Source of the DNA: Rhynchopus euleeides
Lineage: Eukaryota > Euglenozoa > Diplonemea > Diplonemida > Diplonemidae
Direction: 5' to 3'
Length of the DNA: 64,000 bases
Assembly (NCBI GenBank): GCA_963210315.1
Contig: OY723322.1
Coordinates: 806,001-870,000 of the forward strand
Of the stretch, positions 30,376-39,823 are shown piece after piece. The position numbers were made by a program, and so were the translations under genes. Under the pieces are notes generated by a model. The model was not told the origin of the DNA. It ran no database searches and was given only the letters and a program-made list of their open reading frames with translations. Each line of letters starts with the position of its first letter. The stretch's first letter is position 1.

Positions 30376-31689
30376 ATGGGTGACTGCATTGTGGAAATGG
30401 GTGAGAATGAGTGCTTCAGTGGAAATTTGGTGAAGTGTAAGTCAGGTTCCTGCGACTGGTATGCACAGGCTGAGGCAGAGTTTGACAATTGGCTGCACGA
30501 GCACCCGACAGACCTCTCGAGTGCCGGCAGCGCAAGTTCGTGCGATCTTGCGAGCAGTTCGTCGCAGGATTTGTCCGCTGACCTGGTCAGCCCCCTCGAG
30601 GACTTGGTGCCTGCGCGCATTGTGCTGAAAGGGCGGCGCTGCGGGCACAGGACGTATCTTGTGGAGTGGCAGTCCGCCGATGGGCTGTGCACGTGGGAGG
30701 CAGAGGCAGACCTTGAGAACCATGGGCATTCCCCGGTGATCGAGAAGTTTCACGCCACGCGCCGCGACACGGCTGTTGAGAACAAGCCAGCGAAGGGGGT
30801 CGTTTACACACCAGTGCCGCGTCATACGTTCAACCCTGCCCAGTACTGGCAAAATTTTATGTCACGCATCCAGTATGCATTCTCGACAGCGGGACTCACT
30901 GCGATGAACATTTACAACGTGTGCAACGAGCGCCGCGCCTTGGCATTCTCCAAGCGCATGGCGTCGCTGTCCAGCGCAGTGCCTGTCCTGCTCTTCCATG
31001 GTACCCGCACACAATACGTTCGCAACATCATTGATGAGGGGCTGCGTGTGCCAAACACAGGGCCCTCTCCTGTCCCTGTGCGCAACGGTTCGCGGTTTGG
31101 TGTTGGCATCTACACTGCGACGGATCCGAGTGTCAGCAGGTACTACTCCGATGGGCTGATGTTTGTGTGCGCAGGGCTGGTGGGCAGCAGCTTCAGCACA
31201 CCGGAGAAGGCCCACGATGTCGGTGGCGGGGTGTGCGTTTTCGAGGATGCAAGTCTCGTGCTCCCCTGCTTCCTTGTGCGCTTCAGGACCGAGGCGGACA
31301 TGACACCCCCCGTCTACCACTCACACCTCATGGAGCACGTTTTGGACCGTGAAATCAGGGCAACCCTGGTGGCTTCACACGGCGACCCGAAGAACGAGGC
31401 CTCGAAGAACATGAAAGCCTTCCAGCAGCGCCACACAGAGTACGCCGGTGTGCGCCACACGCAGGAGGAGCAGCTCGAGGCCCGTGCGTGTCGGCGTGCT
31501 GCTCGCAAGATTCGCGAGAAGCACCGCTGCGACGATTCCTCCGAAGATGAGGCACCGCGCCCGACAGCAGACCCGTACTACCGCTGCGAAGGCCCGTTCC
31601 CCCTCAACCAGGCAAAGAAGCGCACCTCGAAGGGCGAGAAGTCCCGCGAGAAACTGGCCCGGATGAAGGCACACCGGATGAGGTACTGA
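30376..31689 (+). CDS. Chromodomain plus PARP-like ADP-ribosyltransferase, 437 aa
   Basis: Residues about 78-128 read as a chromodomain (ARIVLKGRR, YLVEWQSADGLCTWEAEADL), the fold that reads methyl-lysine on histones. Residues about 200-260 have the PARP signature: LFHGTRTQYVRNIIDEGL with the NAD-binding His near 208, then GVGIYTATDPS with the Tyr near 246. I do not see a Glu in the usual third position, so it may be a mono-ADP-ribosyltransferase or inactive. The C-terminal 110 residues are basic and probably disordered. The start was set after a splice-like AG. The combination suggests a chromatin-targeted ADP-ribosyltransferase; that role is inferred. Confidence 0.8.
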   Translation: MGDCIVEMGENECFSGNLVKCKSGSCDWYAQAEAEFDNWLHEHPTDLSSAGSASSCDLASSSSQDLSADLVSPLEDLVPARIVLKGRRCGHRTYLVEWQSADGLCTWEAEADLENHGHSPVIEKFHATRRDTAVENKPAKGVVYTPVPRHTFNPAQYWQNFMSRIQYAFSTAGLTAMNIYNVCNERRALAFSKRMASLSSAVPVLLFHGTRTQYVRNIIDEGLRVPNTGPSPVPVRNGSRFGVGIYTATDPSVSRYYSDGLMFVCAGLVGSSFSTPEKAHDVGGGVCVFEDASLVLPCFLVRFRTEADMTPPVYHSHLMEHVLDREIRATLVASHGDPKNEASKNMKAFQQRHTEYAGVRHTQEEQLEARACRRAARKIREKHRCDDSSEDEAPRPTADPYYRCEGPFPLNQAKKRTSKGEKSREKLARMKAHRMRY

Positions 31690-32127
31690 ACACCGGCCCT
31701 GGTGTGGTCCGATACCGCCACTGCGAAGTGTCACGCTATTTCGGTTATTTTTTTTGCTGTGTTCTGCGTTTTGTTTTGCAGGGCCTGCACGCTATCCATA
31801 GCGGGACCTGCTTCTCTTGTGTTGATCCCTGCATACCCGTGGCGGATATCTTGCCGCTACCTGCCACAAGTGTGCTCTTCTTTGACTCTGTCGCATAGAC
31901 ACAAACGACTGCATGCCACCAACGCCGCCCTCCCCACCCCTTCTCCACATGCAGCATCTGCTTGCAGGCTCGTGCTACTTACTGTGAATCACATATCTGC
32001 CTGCAGGTCACACTACCACTACACAAACCGTGGTGCACCTGTAGTTGTGCCGAGTTGGACACTCAGTTGGGTGCTCTGAGCGGGTGTCACCGCAAGGGGA
32101 GACTGCGGGCCACTGCCCGCATCACCA
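31690..32127. other. Intergenic with several acceptor-like AGs
   Basis: T-rich tracts ending in GCAG at about 31781 and TGCAG near 31968 and 32006 are good splice-acceptor candidates for the leader exon of the kinase gene. No coding frame is supported. Confidence 0.5.
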
Positions 32128-33362
32128 ATGGACGAGGATGACTATGCTGCAATTAACCTTGAGGACTTGGTATGTGTGTGGTGCTCCGGCCCGTGTCTTG
32201 AACAACTAAGGGCTGCGCACTACTGATGGGCTACACAGTCGCGACAATCACCCACCCCCTTGCAGCAATTGCGGGAGACCCTTGGGACTGGAACGTTTGG
32301 CCGTGTGCGCCTTGTGAAGCACACCACAGGGTATGCACGCATCCTCCCCGAGCTGTTCTGCCTGATAGATCTTTCCGAAGAAAACAAGAACATGCCTGTT
32401 TGGTCGGAGGGGAACCCTTTGATCGGCTGTTCTATAAACCAGTTGAGTCAAATCGCAATACTGAAGCTGCAACCCCCACCGATTCCCAATCCCACAGTTT
32501 TTACGCGATGAAGATCCTGAAGAAACAGGAGATCATCCGCATGAAGCAGGTGGACCACATTCTTGCAGAAGCTGCCGTTCTGTCAGAGGTGCGTTTCCCT
32601 TTCATCGTGAACCTGCACAAACGTTTCATGGATGACAACAAACTGTACTTCCTTCTGGAGTACGTCCCCGGTGGTGAGCTTTTCACCCACCACCGGAAAG
32701 CTGGGAAATTCCCCAACGATGTCTCAAAGTTCTACGCGGCAGAGGTGCTTCTGAGCTTCGACTACCTGCACTCGAAGGACATCGTCTACAGAGATCTGAA
32801 ACCTGAGAACATATTGCTTGACTTGCAGGGGCACATCAAGATCGTCGACTTCGGGTTTGCAAAGAAGGTGCCTGAACGGACATTCACACTATGCGGCACA
32901 CCAGAGTACCTTGCCCCAGAGATCATCCGGTCACAGGGCCATGGGAAGGCAGTCGACTGGTGGGCCCTGGGCATCCTTCTCTACGAAATGCTCGTCGGCA
33001 ACCCGCCGTACTACGACGAGTCGCCCTTCCGTATCTACGAGAAGATTCTCGACGGGAAGCTGAAGTTCCCAAAGTGGATCGACTCCCGTGCAAAGGACCT
33101 GATCAAAAAGCTTCTCATCAACGACAGCCAGAAGCGCCTCGGCTCTGACAAGCGAGGCATCACAGACATCAAGCGCCACCACTACTTCGGGGGCATCGAC
33201 TGGGACGTGCTGCTGGAGAAGAACATCCCTGCACCCATCCCCATCCGCGTCGGGAAGGAGGGGGACAGCCGCTACTACGACCGCTACGCAGACTCGCCTG
33301 AAGGGCAGCTCAAGGCGCTCACAGCAACCCAGCAGGAGTGTTTCAAAAACTTCTGCTCGTGA
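32128..33362 (+). CDS. cAMP-dependent protein kinase catalytic subunit (AGC kinase), three exons
   Basis: Exons 32128-32169, 32266-32330 and 32498-33362 (donors GTATGT and GTATGC; acceptors TTGCAG and CCACAG) join to 323 aa. All kinase motifs are present: the Gly loop LGTGTFGRV (residues 20-28), Lys41 in FYAMKILKK, the helix-C Glu in ILAEAAVL, YRDLKPEN, DFG in VDFGFAKK, activation segment TFTLCGTPEYLAPE with the phosphorylatable Thr, and an FxxF-type tail (CFKNFCS). It closely follows PKA-C and probably acts with regulatory subunits in cytosol or flagellum. The first exon is only 14 codons and the second intron falls just after the Gly loop, so a plain ORF search misses the N-lobe start. Confidence 0.93.
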
Positions 33363-34267
33363 GGCACCGCACATATGCAGCACAGATGCGCAGGTGTTGC
33401 CGTTCGCGACACCGAGCCAAGAGCATACACTTGCATCTGACTGCAGCTGGATGGCCTCTCTGGTTCGAACAATTCTCGATGAAAACGAGGGGGTGCCATG
33501 GAGCCCGTGCAGTGCCCACTAAGCAGCTTTTTGTGTGATATGTCCTCCGTCATCTACAATCCAAAAGGCACGTCATGGCGCCTGCACTGCATCTGCCTCT
33601 GTTCCATGTTCCGGGCACAGATCGGGACGCCAATACACGTGGGTGAGCGTCTCTTCTCAAGCATCATCATCGTGGGAGTGTGCAGGAGGGTGGCATGCCG
33701 TCCCAGCACAGCGCCCCCTTTGTATGCCTGGGTTGCCCCAGTGGTTGTCACCTGTGACACACTGAGGTGAACCGGCTGCGATTCAAGTGGGTCTGCGAAC
33801 AGTTTTTTTCCATAACAAGACACGGCTTCGTGCAGAAGAAGAGAGAGGGGGCACGCTGCCTTCCTGGGCGCCCACTTTCCGTTGCAGATGCGTTATCCAA
33901 ATGCCGTGATGAGGCGAACGAAAATAAAACAAATCGAACTGCCCCGCCCGCCCTCCCCTCCTCCCGTGGACTTGCAGGGGCAGGTGCCGCCGCCCCCTCC
34001 CCCAAGAAGCTTTTCTTCTATAAAAAGTATGCCAGGGGTGACAGTGCGTGGGGCAGGAGTGTTGTGTGACAGGGGTACCACACCATGAGCAAGGTGCTTG
34101 GTGTGCTCCACGCTACTATAAAAAAACCCACGTGCGTGTGTCCTGCCACATGACCCTGTGTGAGCAGGTTGATAGCCTGTTTTACGGAGTGCCACGCGTA
34201 GACACCTTGCGTTTTTTTCGGGGAAAAAATCACACGAACCGGATGGGCCTCTGCGCAATCGAACTGC
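33363..34267. other. Intergenic, no supported gene
   Basis: Short frames only, including two overlapping 76-90-codon frames near 33498-33770 without motifs. No structured RNA was recognised. Confidence 0.45.
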
Positions 34268-34531
34268 ATGAGGGCCATCGCGGCAGCAGCTGCTGGGCTT
34301 GCTCCTGCGCGCGTGCCTCTGCCACCGCAGAAGGAACTGTCCGAGCTAGATGCTCTGCCCCAGCCTCTTGCCCCGCTTTTTGCTTCCGCTCTGCCACCTT
34401 CACTGGTTGTTGCTGAGCATCTCGTATCACAACTGACCGTGCTCCGGAGCCCCTGCGAAGTACATCTCCTGTGGGGGGGCCGCACCTTTCACTTGCACGA
34501 CGCGGTAGTCAGCAGTGTGTGCGGGGACTAG
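34268..34531 (+). CDS. Possible small protein, 87 aa
   Basis: The frame starts MRAIAAAAAGLAPARVPLPP, which resembles an Arg/Ala mitochondrial presequence. It continues as a plausible helical segment (LFASALPPSLVVAEHLVSQL) and ends HLHDAVVSSVCGD. Its composition is more protein-like than the surrounding frames, but no family is recognised and overlapping frames exist on both strands. Confidence 0.3.
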   Translation: MRAIAAAAAGLAPARVPLPPQKELSELDALPQPLAPLFASALPPSLVVAEHLVSQLTVLRSPCEVHLLWGGRTFHLHDAVVSSVCGD

Positions 34532-35820
34532 ACGGATTCGACTAGTCGGCCCGACTCGTTGACCCTGCCATAGAGGCTATGCGGAGATGGGAGGGCCACC
34601 ACTCGTGTGAGGGCGCAGCATAAGAGGTTCGAAAATGAGACGGCAAGATTGGCCCGTAGTGTTGGCTTCTTCACTGTGCTGCACGGCATGGCACACACAT
34701 TGTGCAGCAACCCTTTCCATTCACCCACACACCGGACGGGGGAGGGGAGGGGGGGGTTTTTTTTGGGGGAGGGTGTGGGTCCCGCCGAAGTTCTGTTTTC
34801 AGTTGCGTTTTGCCCTGGTCTCTGTTTCTCCCCCACCACGTGTCCCCGAGCCATCTGTTCTGATTTCTTTTGTCCTCTCTGTTTGATGTCTTATGGCGAT
34901 GTGCATCTAAAATGCCAGCACGTGGCCGGGCATTTTTTCTTTGCCATACCTTTTTTTTGTTAGTTCGGCGCAGCCCAAACTGGGGTGACTTTCTGTGCCT
35001 TGAGCTGGATCTTGCGACCCCCACTCACACCTTCATCAGACGGGGAGTGGTGCCCTCACAGAGCAGGGTCTGCATTCCAGCAAGTTCTACACCGACATAC
35101 AATGTGATTCATGTGTGCTAAAGTGAGCCAGGCGTGTTGCTGCTGCCGAGGTGTCACATGCCGTATCCCACCTAAACAGAGGTGATAAATGCGGGGGTGC
35201 AAGGGCTTACCACCAGCAACCTTGAACCCGCATTGTACTTTATTGTGTGCACCATGCCACTGGTAGGCGCGGGTGGGCCTTCAGCAGGCAGCTGTGTTGA
35301 GTTCCAATGCAGCTTTGAGCTAACCCCCATGGCGGAGATGAGAACAAGGCAATTATGTATGTGCCTGTCGGCTTATGGGATCCTGGGCTGCCCCCGCCCC
35401 ACCCCCGCCCCCGATAACCGTGTAAATGGTATGGGCAGTGGCGGCCTTCCCTCTGCCCGGGTGGCGAACAACGATAAAGGTTGCGGCAAGGCCATGCCCT
35501 GGCTGTCGACAGGGTCAACGCACGTGCCAGATATAGAACGAACTTCAGACCGACAGCCCCCCACACCACCCCACCCTTCCGCAACTGTTGATGGCCACTC
35601 TGGAAGAGCTCGCTCTGGGGTGAAGGCAAAGCCCTTGCAAACGGCTTCTCTGGCAGGTTTGGGGCTGCCTGTAGTATAGTGGAGCCCCTGGGGCCTGTCT
35701 GCCGTGCCACACCGCCTTATTGGGCATCGGGGTATTGCTCTTGTTTGTCTCCTTCCGCAAGGGGCACAGCCAACACCCTGCCGCCAGGCACTTCACGCCT
35801 TTCTCAAACCAAGCGGCACG
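34532..35820. other. Intergenic with one dispersed repeat copy
   Basis: Contains the GTTAGTTCGG repeat copy c (separate entry) and a GA/T-rich tract near 34738-34770. A 165-codon frame (35182-35679) has no domain-like content. The frame of the next gene extends upstream to 35704 but is less conserved there. Confidence 0.45.
34959..35092. repeat. GTTAGTTCGG dispersed repeat, copy c
   Basis: T run followed by GTTAGTTCGG, GACTTTCTGTGCC, GCTGGATCTTGCGACCCCCA, CTTCATCAGAC, GGGGAGTGGTG and GGGTCTGCATTCCAGCAAG. The 3' extension present in copies a and b is missing. Confidence 0.7.
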
Positions 35821-36540
35821 ATGCCCCCTGCGCGTGCACTGCGGGGCCTGCTGCTGGACATGGATGGGGTCCTTGCAGCAATCCGGCAGTCGTACAGACA
35901 GAGCACTGTCGAGACGGGGCGCCACTATGGCGTGACCATCACACACCCGGAGATTGTGGAGGAGTGCAACAAGGGCGACGCCAACAACGACTGGGTCCTG
36001 ACACATCGCATGCTGCAGAGCAAAGGGGTCCGCGCCCCGCTGGACGAGGTGTCAAAGGTCTACGACGACATCTACCAGGTGCTGTGCAAGCTGGAGACGC
36101 TGATCCCTGCGAAGGGTGTGCTGCAGGAGCTGCACCGCAGGTGCGAGGGGCGGGTTGCGGTCGTGACGGGACGCCCCCGCAAAGACTGTGAGTTCTTCCT
36201 CGACCGCTTCGACATCGGGCGGTTTGTGGCGCACACCGTGTGCATGGAGGACGGGCCCCTGAAGCCTGCACCCAACAAGGTGCTGCGCGCCTGTGAGCTC
36301 CTCGATGTCGACCCCAGCGAGACCATGATGGTGGGCGACACCCCCGACGATGTGCTGGCTGCCGTGCGTGCAGGGTCGCGTGCGGTGGGGACCCTGCTGC
36401 CGGAGGACTATGCTGATGTCATCCACAACAACTTCACGTCCTTCGAGGAGATCCCAGTCGCGAAGATCATGAAGGGCCATGGCGCCGAGTGCATCATCCG
36501 GCCTGGCCTTGCAGACCTGCTCGACCACTACTCCCTGTGA
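35821..36540 (+). CDS. HAD-superfamily phosphatase (subfamily IA), paralogue 1
   Basis: 239 aa. Nucleophile motif LLLDMDGVL (Asp13, acid/base Asp15), then an NxxNNDW-type segment (DANNDWVLTHR), motif II VAVVTGRPR, a Lys in GPLKPAPNK and motif IV MMVGDTPDD. The NNDW segment near a DMDGV start is typical of a small HAD group with members in cyanobacteria and trypanosomatids. The substrate is unknown; a small phosphorylated metabolite is likely. The start was placed at MPPARALRG because the second copy aligns from there. The frame is open a further 39 codons upstream, which could be a leader. About half of its residues match the second copy at 46583. Confidence 0.88.
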   Translation: MPPARALRGLLLDMDGVLAAIRQSYRQSTVETGRHYGVTITHPEIVEECNKGDANNDWVLTHRMLQSKGVRAPLDEVSKVYDDIYQVLCKLETLIPAKGVLQELHRRCEGRVAVVTGRPRKDCEFFLDRFDIGRFVAHTVCMEDGPLKPAPNKVLRACELLDVDPSETMMVGDTPDDVLAAVRAGSRAVGTLLPEDYADVIHNNFTSFEEIPVAKIMKGHGAECIIRPGLADLLDHYSL

Positions 36541-37563
36541 CGGGCTGGAGACCCAGCTGGAAGGGTTGTCATTCGTTCCTGTGCTGCCTGTGTGTGTCTT
36601 GTGGTAAAACTCGTCTCAAAAAAATTGTCGTGTGCTCATGTCCTGCGGGTTGTGTCTTTCAGTGGTTCAGAGTCGCAATGAGAATATTCAAACAAGCCGC
36701 TCAGGCAGACATTGTATTTGATTCGTGCGCTGTGCATTATGCCACATGTGTTGCGCAAAATCCGCTTGGGATGACCATGACATGTCAACACCACGAGCTA
36801 TTCGCGGACCCCGCGCCGAGCTGCACTGCGCTTCCCCCCCTGCACAGAAGCGATGAAGCCACCCTACTGGAGGGGCTCGTATCGCTGTTCTCAAGCAGGT
36901 GGAACGCAGTGCAGCAGACCTCACAGATAGTGAGGCCGCCTCTCTGAGGCCGTGGGAATTCTGCATGCTGTCCAAGCAACGAACCCGGTGTGAGTGCAAC
37001 CGCGAAGAAGAACAGCACCATGTGCTCCTGACTGAGAGTGATCCGGTGTGCAATGCACCCCCCGCGTGTCTCGTGGCTGCGTTGCAGCTGCAGGAGATAT
37101 GGCTTCTGAGGGCAGTGCATACATGCCGTGTTTATCTTCCAGGTCTTGTGTGGTGGTGCGTTGCGCTGGTTCGTGATTCTTGCCATGTGTTTCGTTTATT
37201 GCCGGAGATTTTTCTCCGCAAAAGAAAAAAAGGTCCGAACCCCTTCGGCTGGCACTTTGATGTTCTTTTTTTTACCTGTGCCAGTCAGGCCGTTCGCTAT
37301 CGTCCACAGATCCCGCATGGGGTGGACGAAGTTTTATTTGAAATTTTTGGGATTTTGAGATTTTTTTTTAACCACAGGGAGGCGCCCCTCGGGGGCGCTT
37401 CGCGCCCCCTCAAGAGGTACACATTGGCTACCTTTCCTTGAGAGAGCAGATCGCTGCACTTCTGGCAAGGCTGTTAGTACCTCCGGAGGCACTCATAACC
37501 TTGCTTATGAGCGAAACGCCGGTAGATTGGCAGGGACCGCTGTGCCACACAGTTCGGCTGCCA

Positions 37564-37645
37564 GGGGGGTCTGGGGGGCGGAGCCCCCCAGCCGCCGGAG
37601 GCCACGGTAGTGAACATCTGTTCATTGCGGATGGACAGATTCATG
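37564..37645. repeat. GGCGGAGCCCC hairpin repeat, copy 1
   Basis: GGGGGGTCTGGGGGGCGGAG begins the unit and pairs with CCCCCCAGCCGCCGG. GCCACGGTAGTGAACATCTG and TTGCGGATGGACAGATTC follow. Downstream, AGACATACGCCACAGGGGG (about 37668) is also shared with copy 2. Confidence 0.75.
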
Positions 37646-38599
37646 TAACTTGAAAGGACTTGGGCACCAGACATACGCCACAGGGGGGGTCTGGGCGGAG
37701 CAATACATCGTACTTTGGGGAAGGTCGTTGTGGTCTCCTTCTGACACTTCCTTCCTCGTGCATTCCCCATCCCCTGAGCCTCGTGATCCCGTGGGCTCTT
37801 TCACCACCCACCCCCCCTTCGGTGGGTGGGGGCCGAGCCCAGATTTTTTTTATCCCAACTTCGTCCCCTTGGGCGAAGTTGGGACGAAGTAAATCTGAAG
37901 ATTTATTTTTTTAGCGAAGTTGGGCCCAACTTCGCCCCGAGCGAACGGCCTGGTGCCAGTGTTTTTTCCAGGATTCCGGAAATCGGGATTCGGGGGGGTA
38001 CATTTTTTAAGGTGTATGGTGTGTCCGGAAAAGGGCTTCATTTGCAGTATTCTGGCAGTAATCTGACGTTGTGCGGCTTTCTGTGCCAGCTCTGTGACAG
38101 TTATCCCGTCCCCGGCACCGAAAACCGCAATGAGACGTCTTCCCATGGGCTTTGTATGTTGATACAACGGTCAGATTTGGGACCGTCTCAACGAACTGAT
38201 GGCACGATACCGGTCGAGGTCAGTTGGAGGGGTTGGTCGTCACAGGTGAACGTTGCTGGCTTGGTTGTGTCTTACTGGGCACGAAGGGGTCAGCAATTGC
38301 CGAAGAAAAGTGGCTGGCGCTAGCCCCACACCCCTCCCGCCGTCCTCCCTACGGTCCTTGAAGTCATTGCACTTCGGGTAGCTGATGTCTGGAGGTGCTT
38401 GTGCAACAGTGCCTCTGAGATCCGGCCCGTGCATGCACGCCTGTCCCTGCATTCACTCTCTGCCCACGTGTGTGTGGCATTGTAGTGTAGCTGAGGCTTG
38501 CACTGAACAGCTCGGCCATCTGATACAGCCAGGTGGACGGGGTAAAGAAGGGGTTGCCTTCGGTGGCTGGGCATATGTCTACTCGACAGGCACACAGCA

Positions 38600-38682
38600 C
38601 AGGGGGGTCTGGGGGGCGGAGCCCCCCAGCCGCCGGAGGCCACGGTAGTGAACATCTGTTCCTTGCGGGTGGATAGATTCTG
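38600..38682. repeat. GGCGGAGCCCC hairpin repeat, copy 2
   Basis: Same unit as at 37564, followed at about 38729 by the shared AGACATACGCCACAGGGGG block. Confidence 0.75.
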
Positions 38683-39823
38683 TGTGAGATGGCTGCGTCT
38701 TCCTGAGGCTACCTGATGTGACTTCACCAGACATACGCCACAGGGGGTCCCCTTCAGACAGGGACCCTCAGGCTGGATGTAGTCGGCCACCCTCCCGACC
38801 CACACCCGGGCCCACCACCCACACCTTTTCCGCCAGAAAGTGTCGTTATTTGAAAGAGCTGGGCTCCCCGAAGCCATAGTATATTTTTTCGGCGGCCTAC
38901 GTGCCAAAAAGTGCCCCTTACTCAGTACAGAACAAGTTTAAAAAAATGTACCCCCCCGGGGGGGTACATTTGGGGTCTGGCCCCGCCGGGGGGGTACTTT
39001 GTACCCCCCCGTCCGGCATGGAAAAAACACTGCTGTGCTGCGTTGCGTTTATTGCTTTGCTTTCCGACGTACCCTGCCTTGTGGTGCGCTAGCCTCAGGT
39101 GACTAATCCGCGCCCCCACCGAGGAGAACCGACCTGGCCCCTTCCTCCCCAACTGCTTCACCATTCTCCCTCCTTCGGATCGCCTGTGCTTTCGCCCACC
39201 AAGTGAATGTGTGCCGTCCAAAGGCTGTCGTATTCATGTACCAGGCTTTGGTTGTCTAGGCACAACGCTTGTGCATGCGGCAAGGCACTGGCCTTTCCGG
39301 CCATCCCATTTCCCTCAAAAGCTCGCTGCTTTTGGCAAACCCATAACTTTTCTTTTCTTTGGGGTTTTCAGGACCCCCCCAACAACAACAGCAACAAATC
39401 CCTAAGATCGTACATTTTGCCAACGGGCGAAATGTGTGTTTGGTTTTCGAATACGTGGGACTCGAAAGGAAACCCCTCATGCATCTGTCTGTCTGAGTAG
39501 CCCCAGCTAAAACAACCCCGGTGTTCTTTTCCACTGCTGTGTACATTTAACCCGGAGTGGCGTAGCGTGTAGTGTGGTGTGGGTGCGGCAGCCCTGCAGG
39601 GGGAGGGCATCGCTTGCAGTCTTGGACCTGCAAGCTGTGTGGGCCTGCTGACGTTGAAATCCGATCGCAAGGTGGGTAACGTGGTCTGTGCATGTCGCAA
39701 CACCCCCATCCCACCGCCTTTGTTCCAGTGTGCATGCCTCTGGTGTGCGTTCGGTGTGTCCCTCTGAGTAGCCAACCCACCAACCCACCCTGCCAGATAC
39801 CGGTTCTATACACAAGCGAGACA

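Larger units (their letters stand above)
36541..39823. other. Repeat-rich intergenic region
   Basis: Holds two copies of the GGCGGAGCCCC repeat, short palindromes built on GGGCGAAGTTGGG (about 37860-37940) and two GTACCCCCCCGG palindromes at 38947-39010. A T-rich tract near 37330-37372 and many short frames are present. None is a convincing gene. CTGCCAG lies about 28 bases before the next start codon. Confidence 0.5.

Noticed and set aside
34959..35092. Hammerhead-like CTGATGA on the reverse strand of the dispersed repeat
   Set aside because: The required GAAA and the helix II hairpin are absent; only the CTGATGA word matches.
35182..35679. 165-codon frame before the first HAD gene
   Set aside because: Low-complexity content, overlapping frames and no motif; no reason to call a gene.
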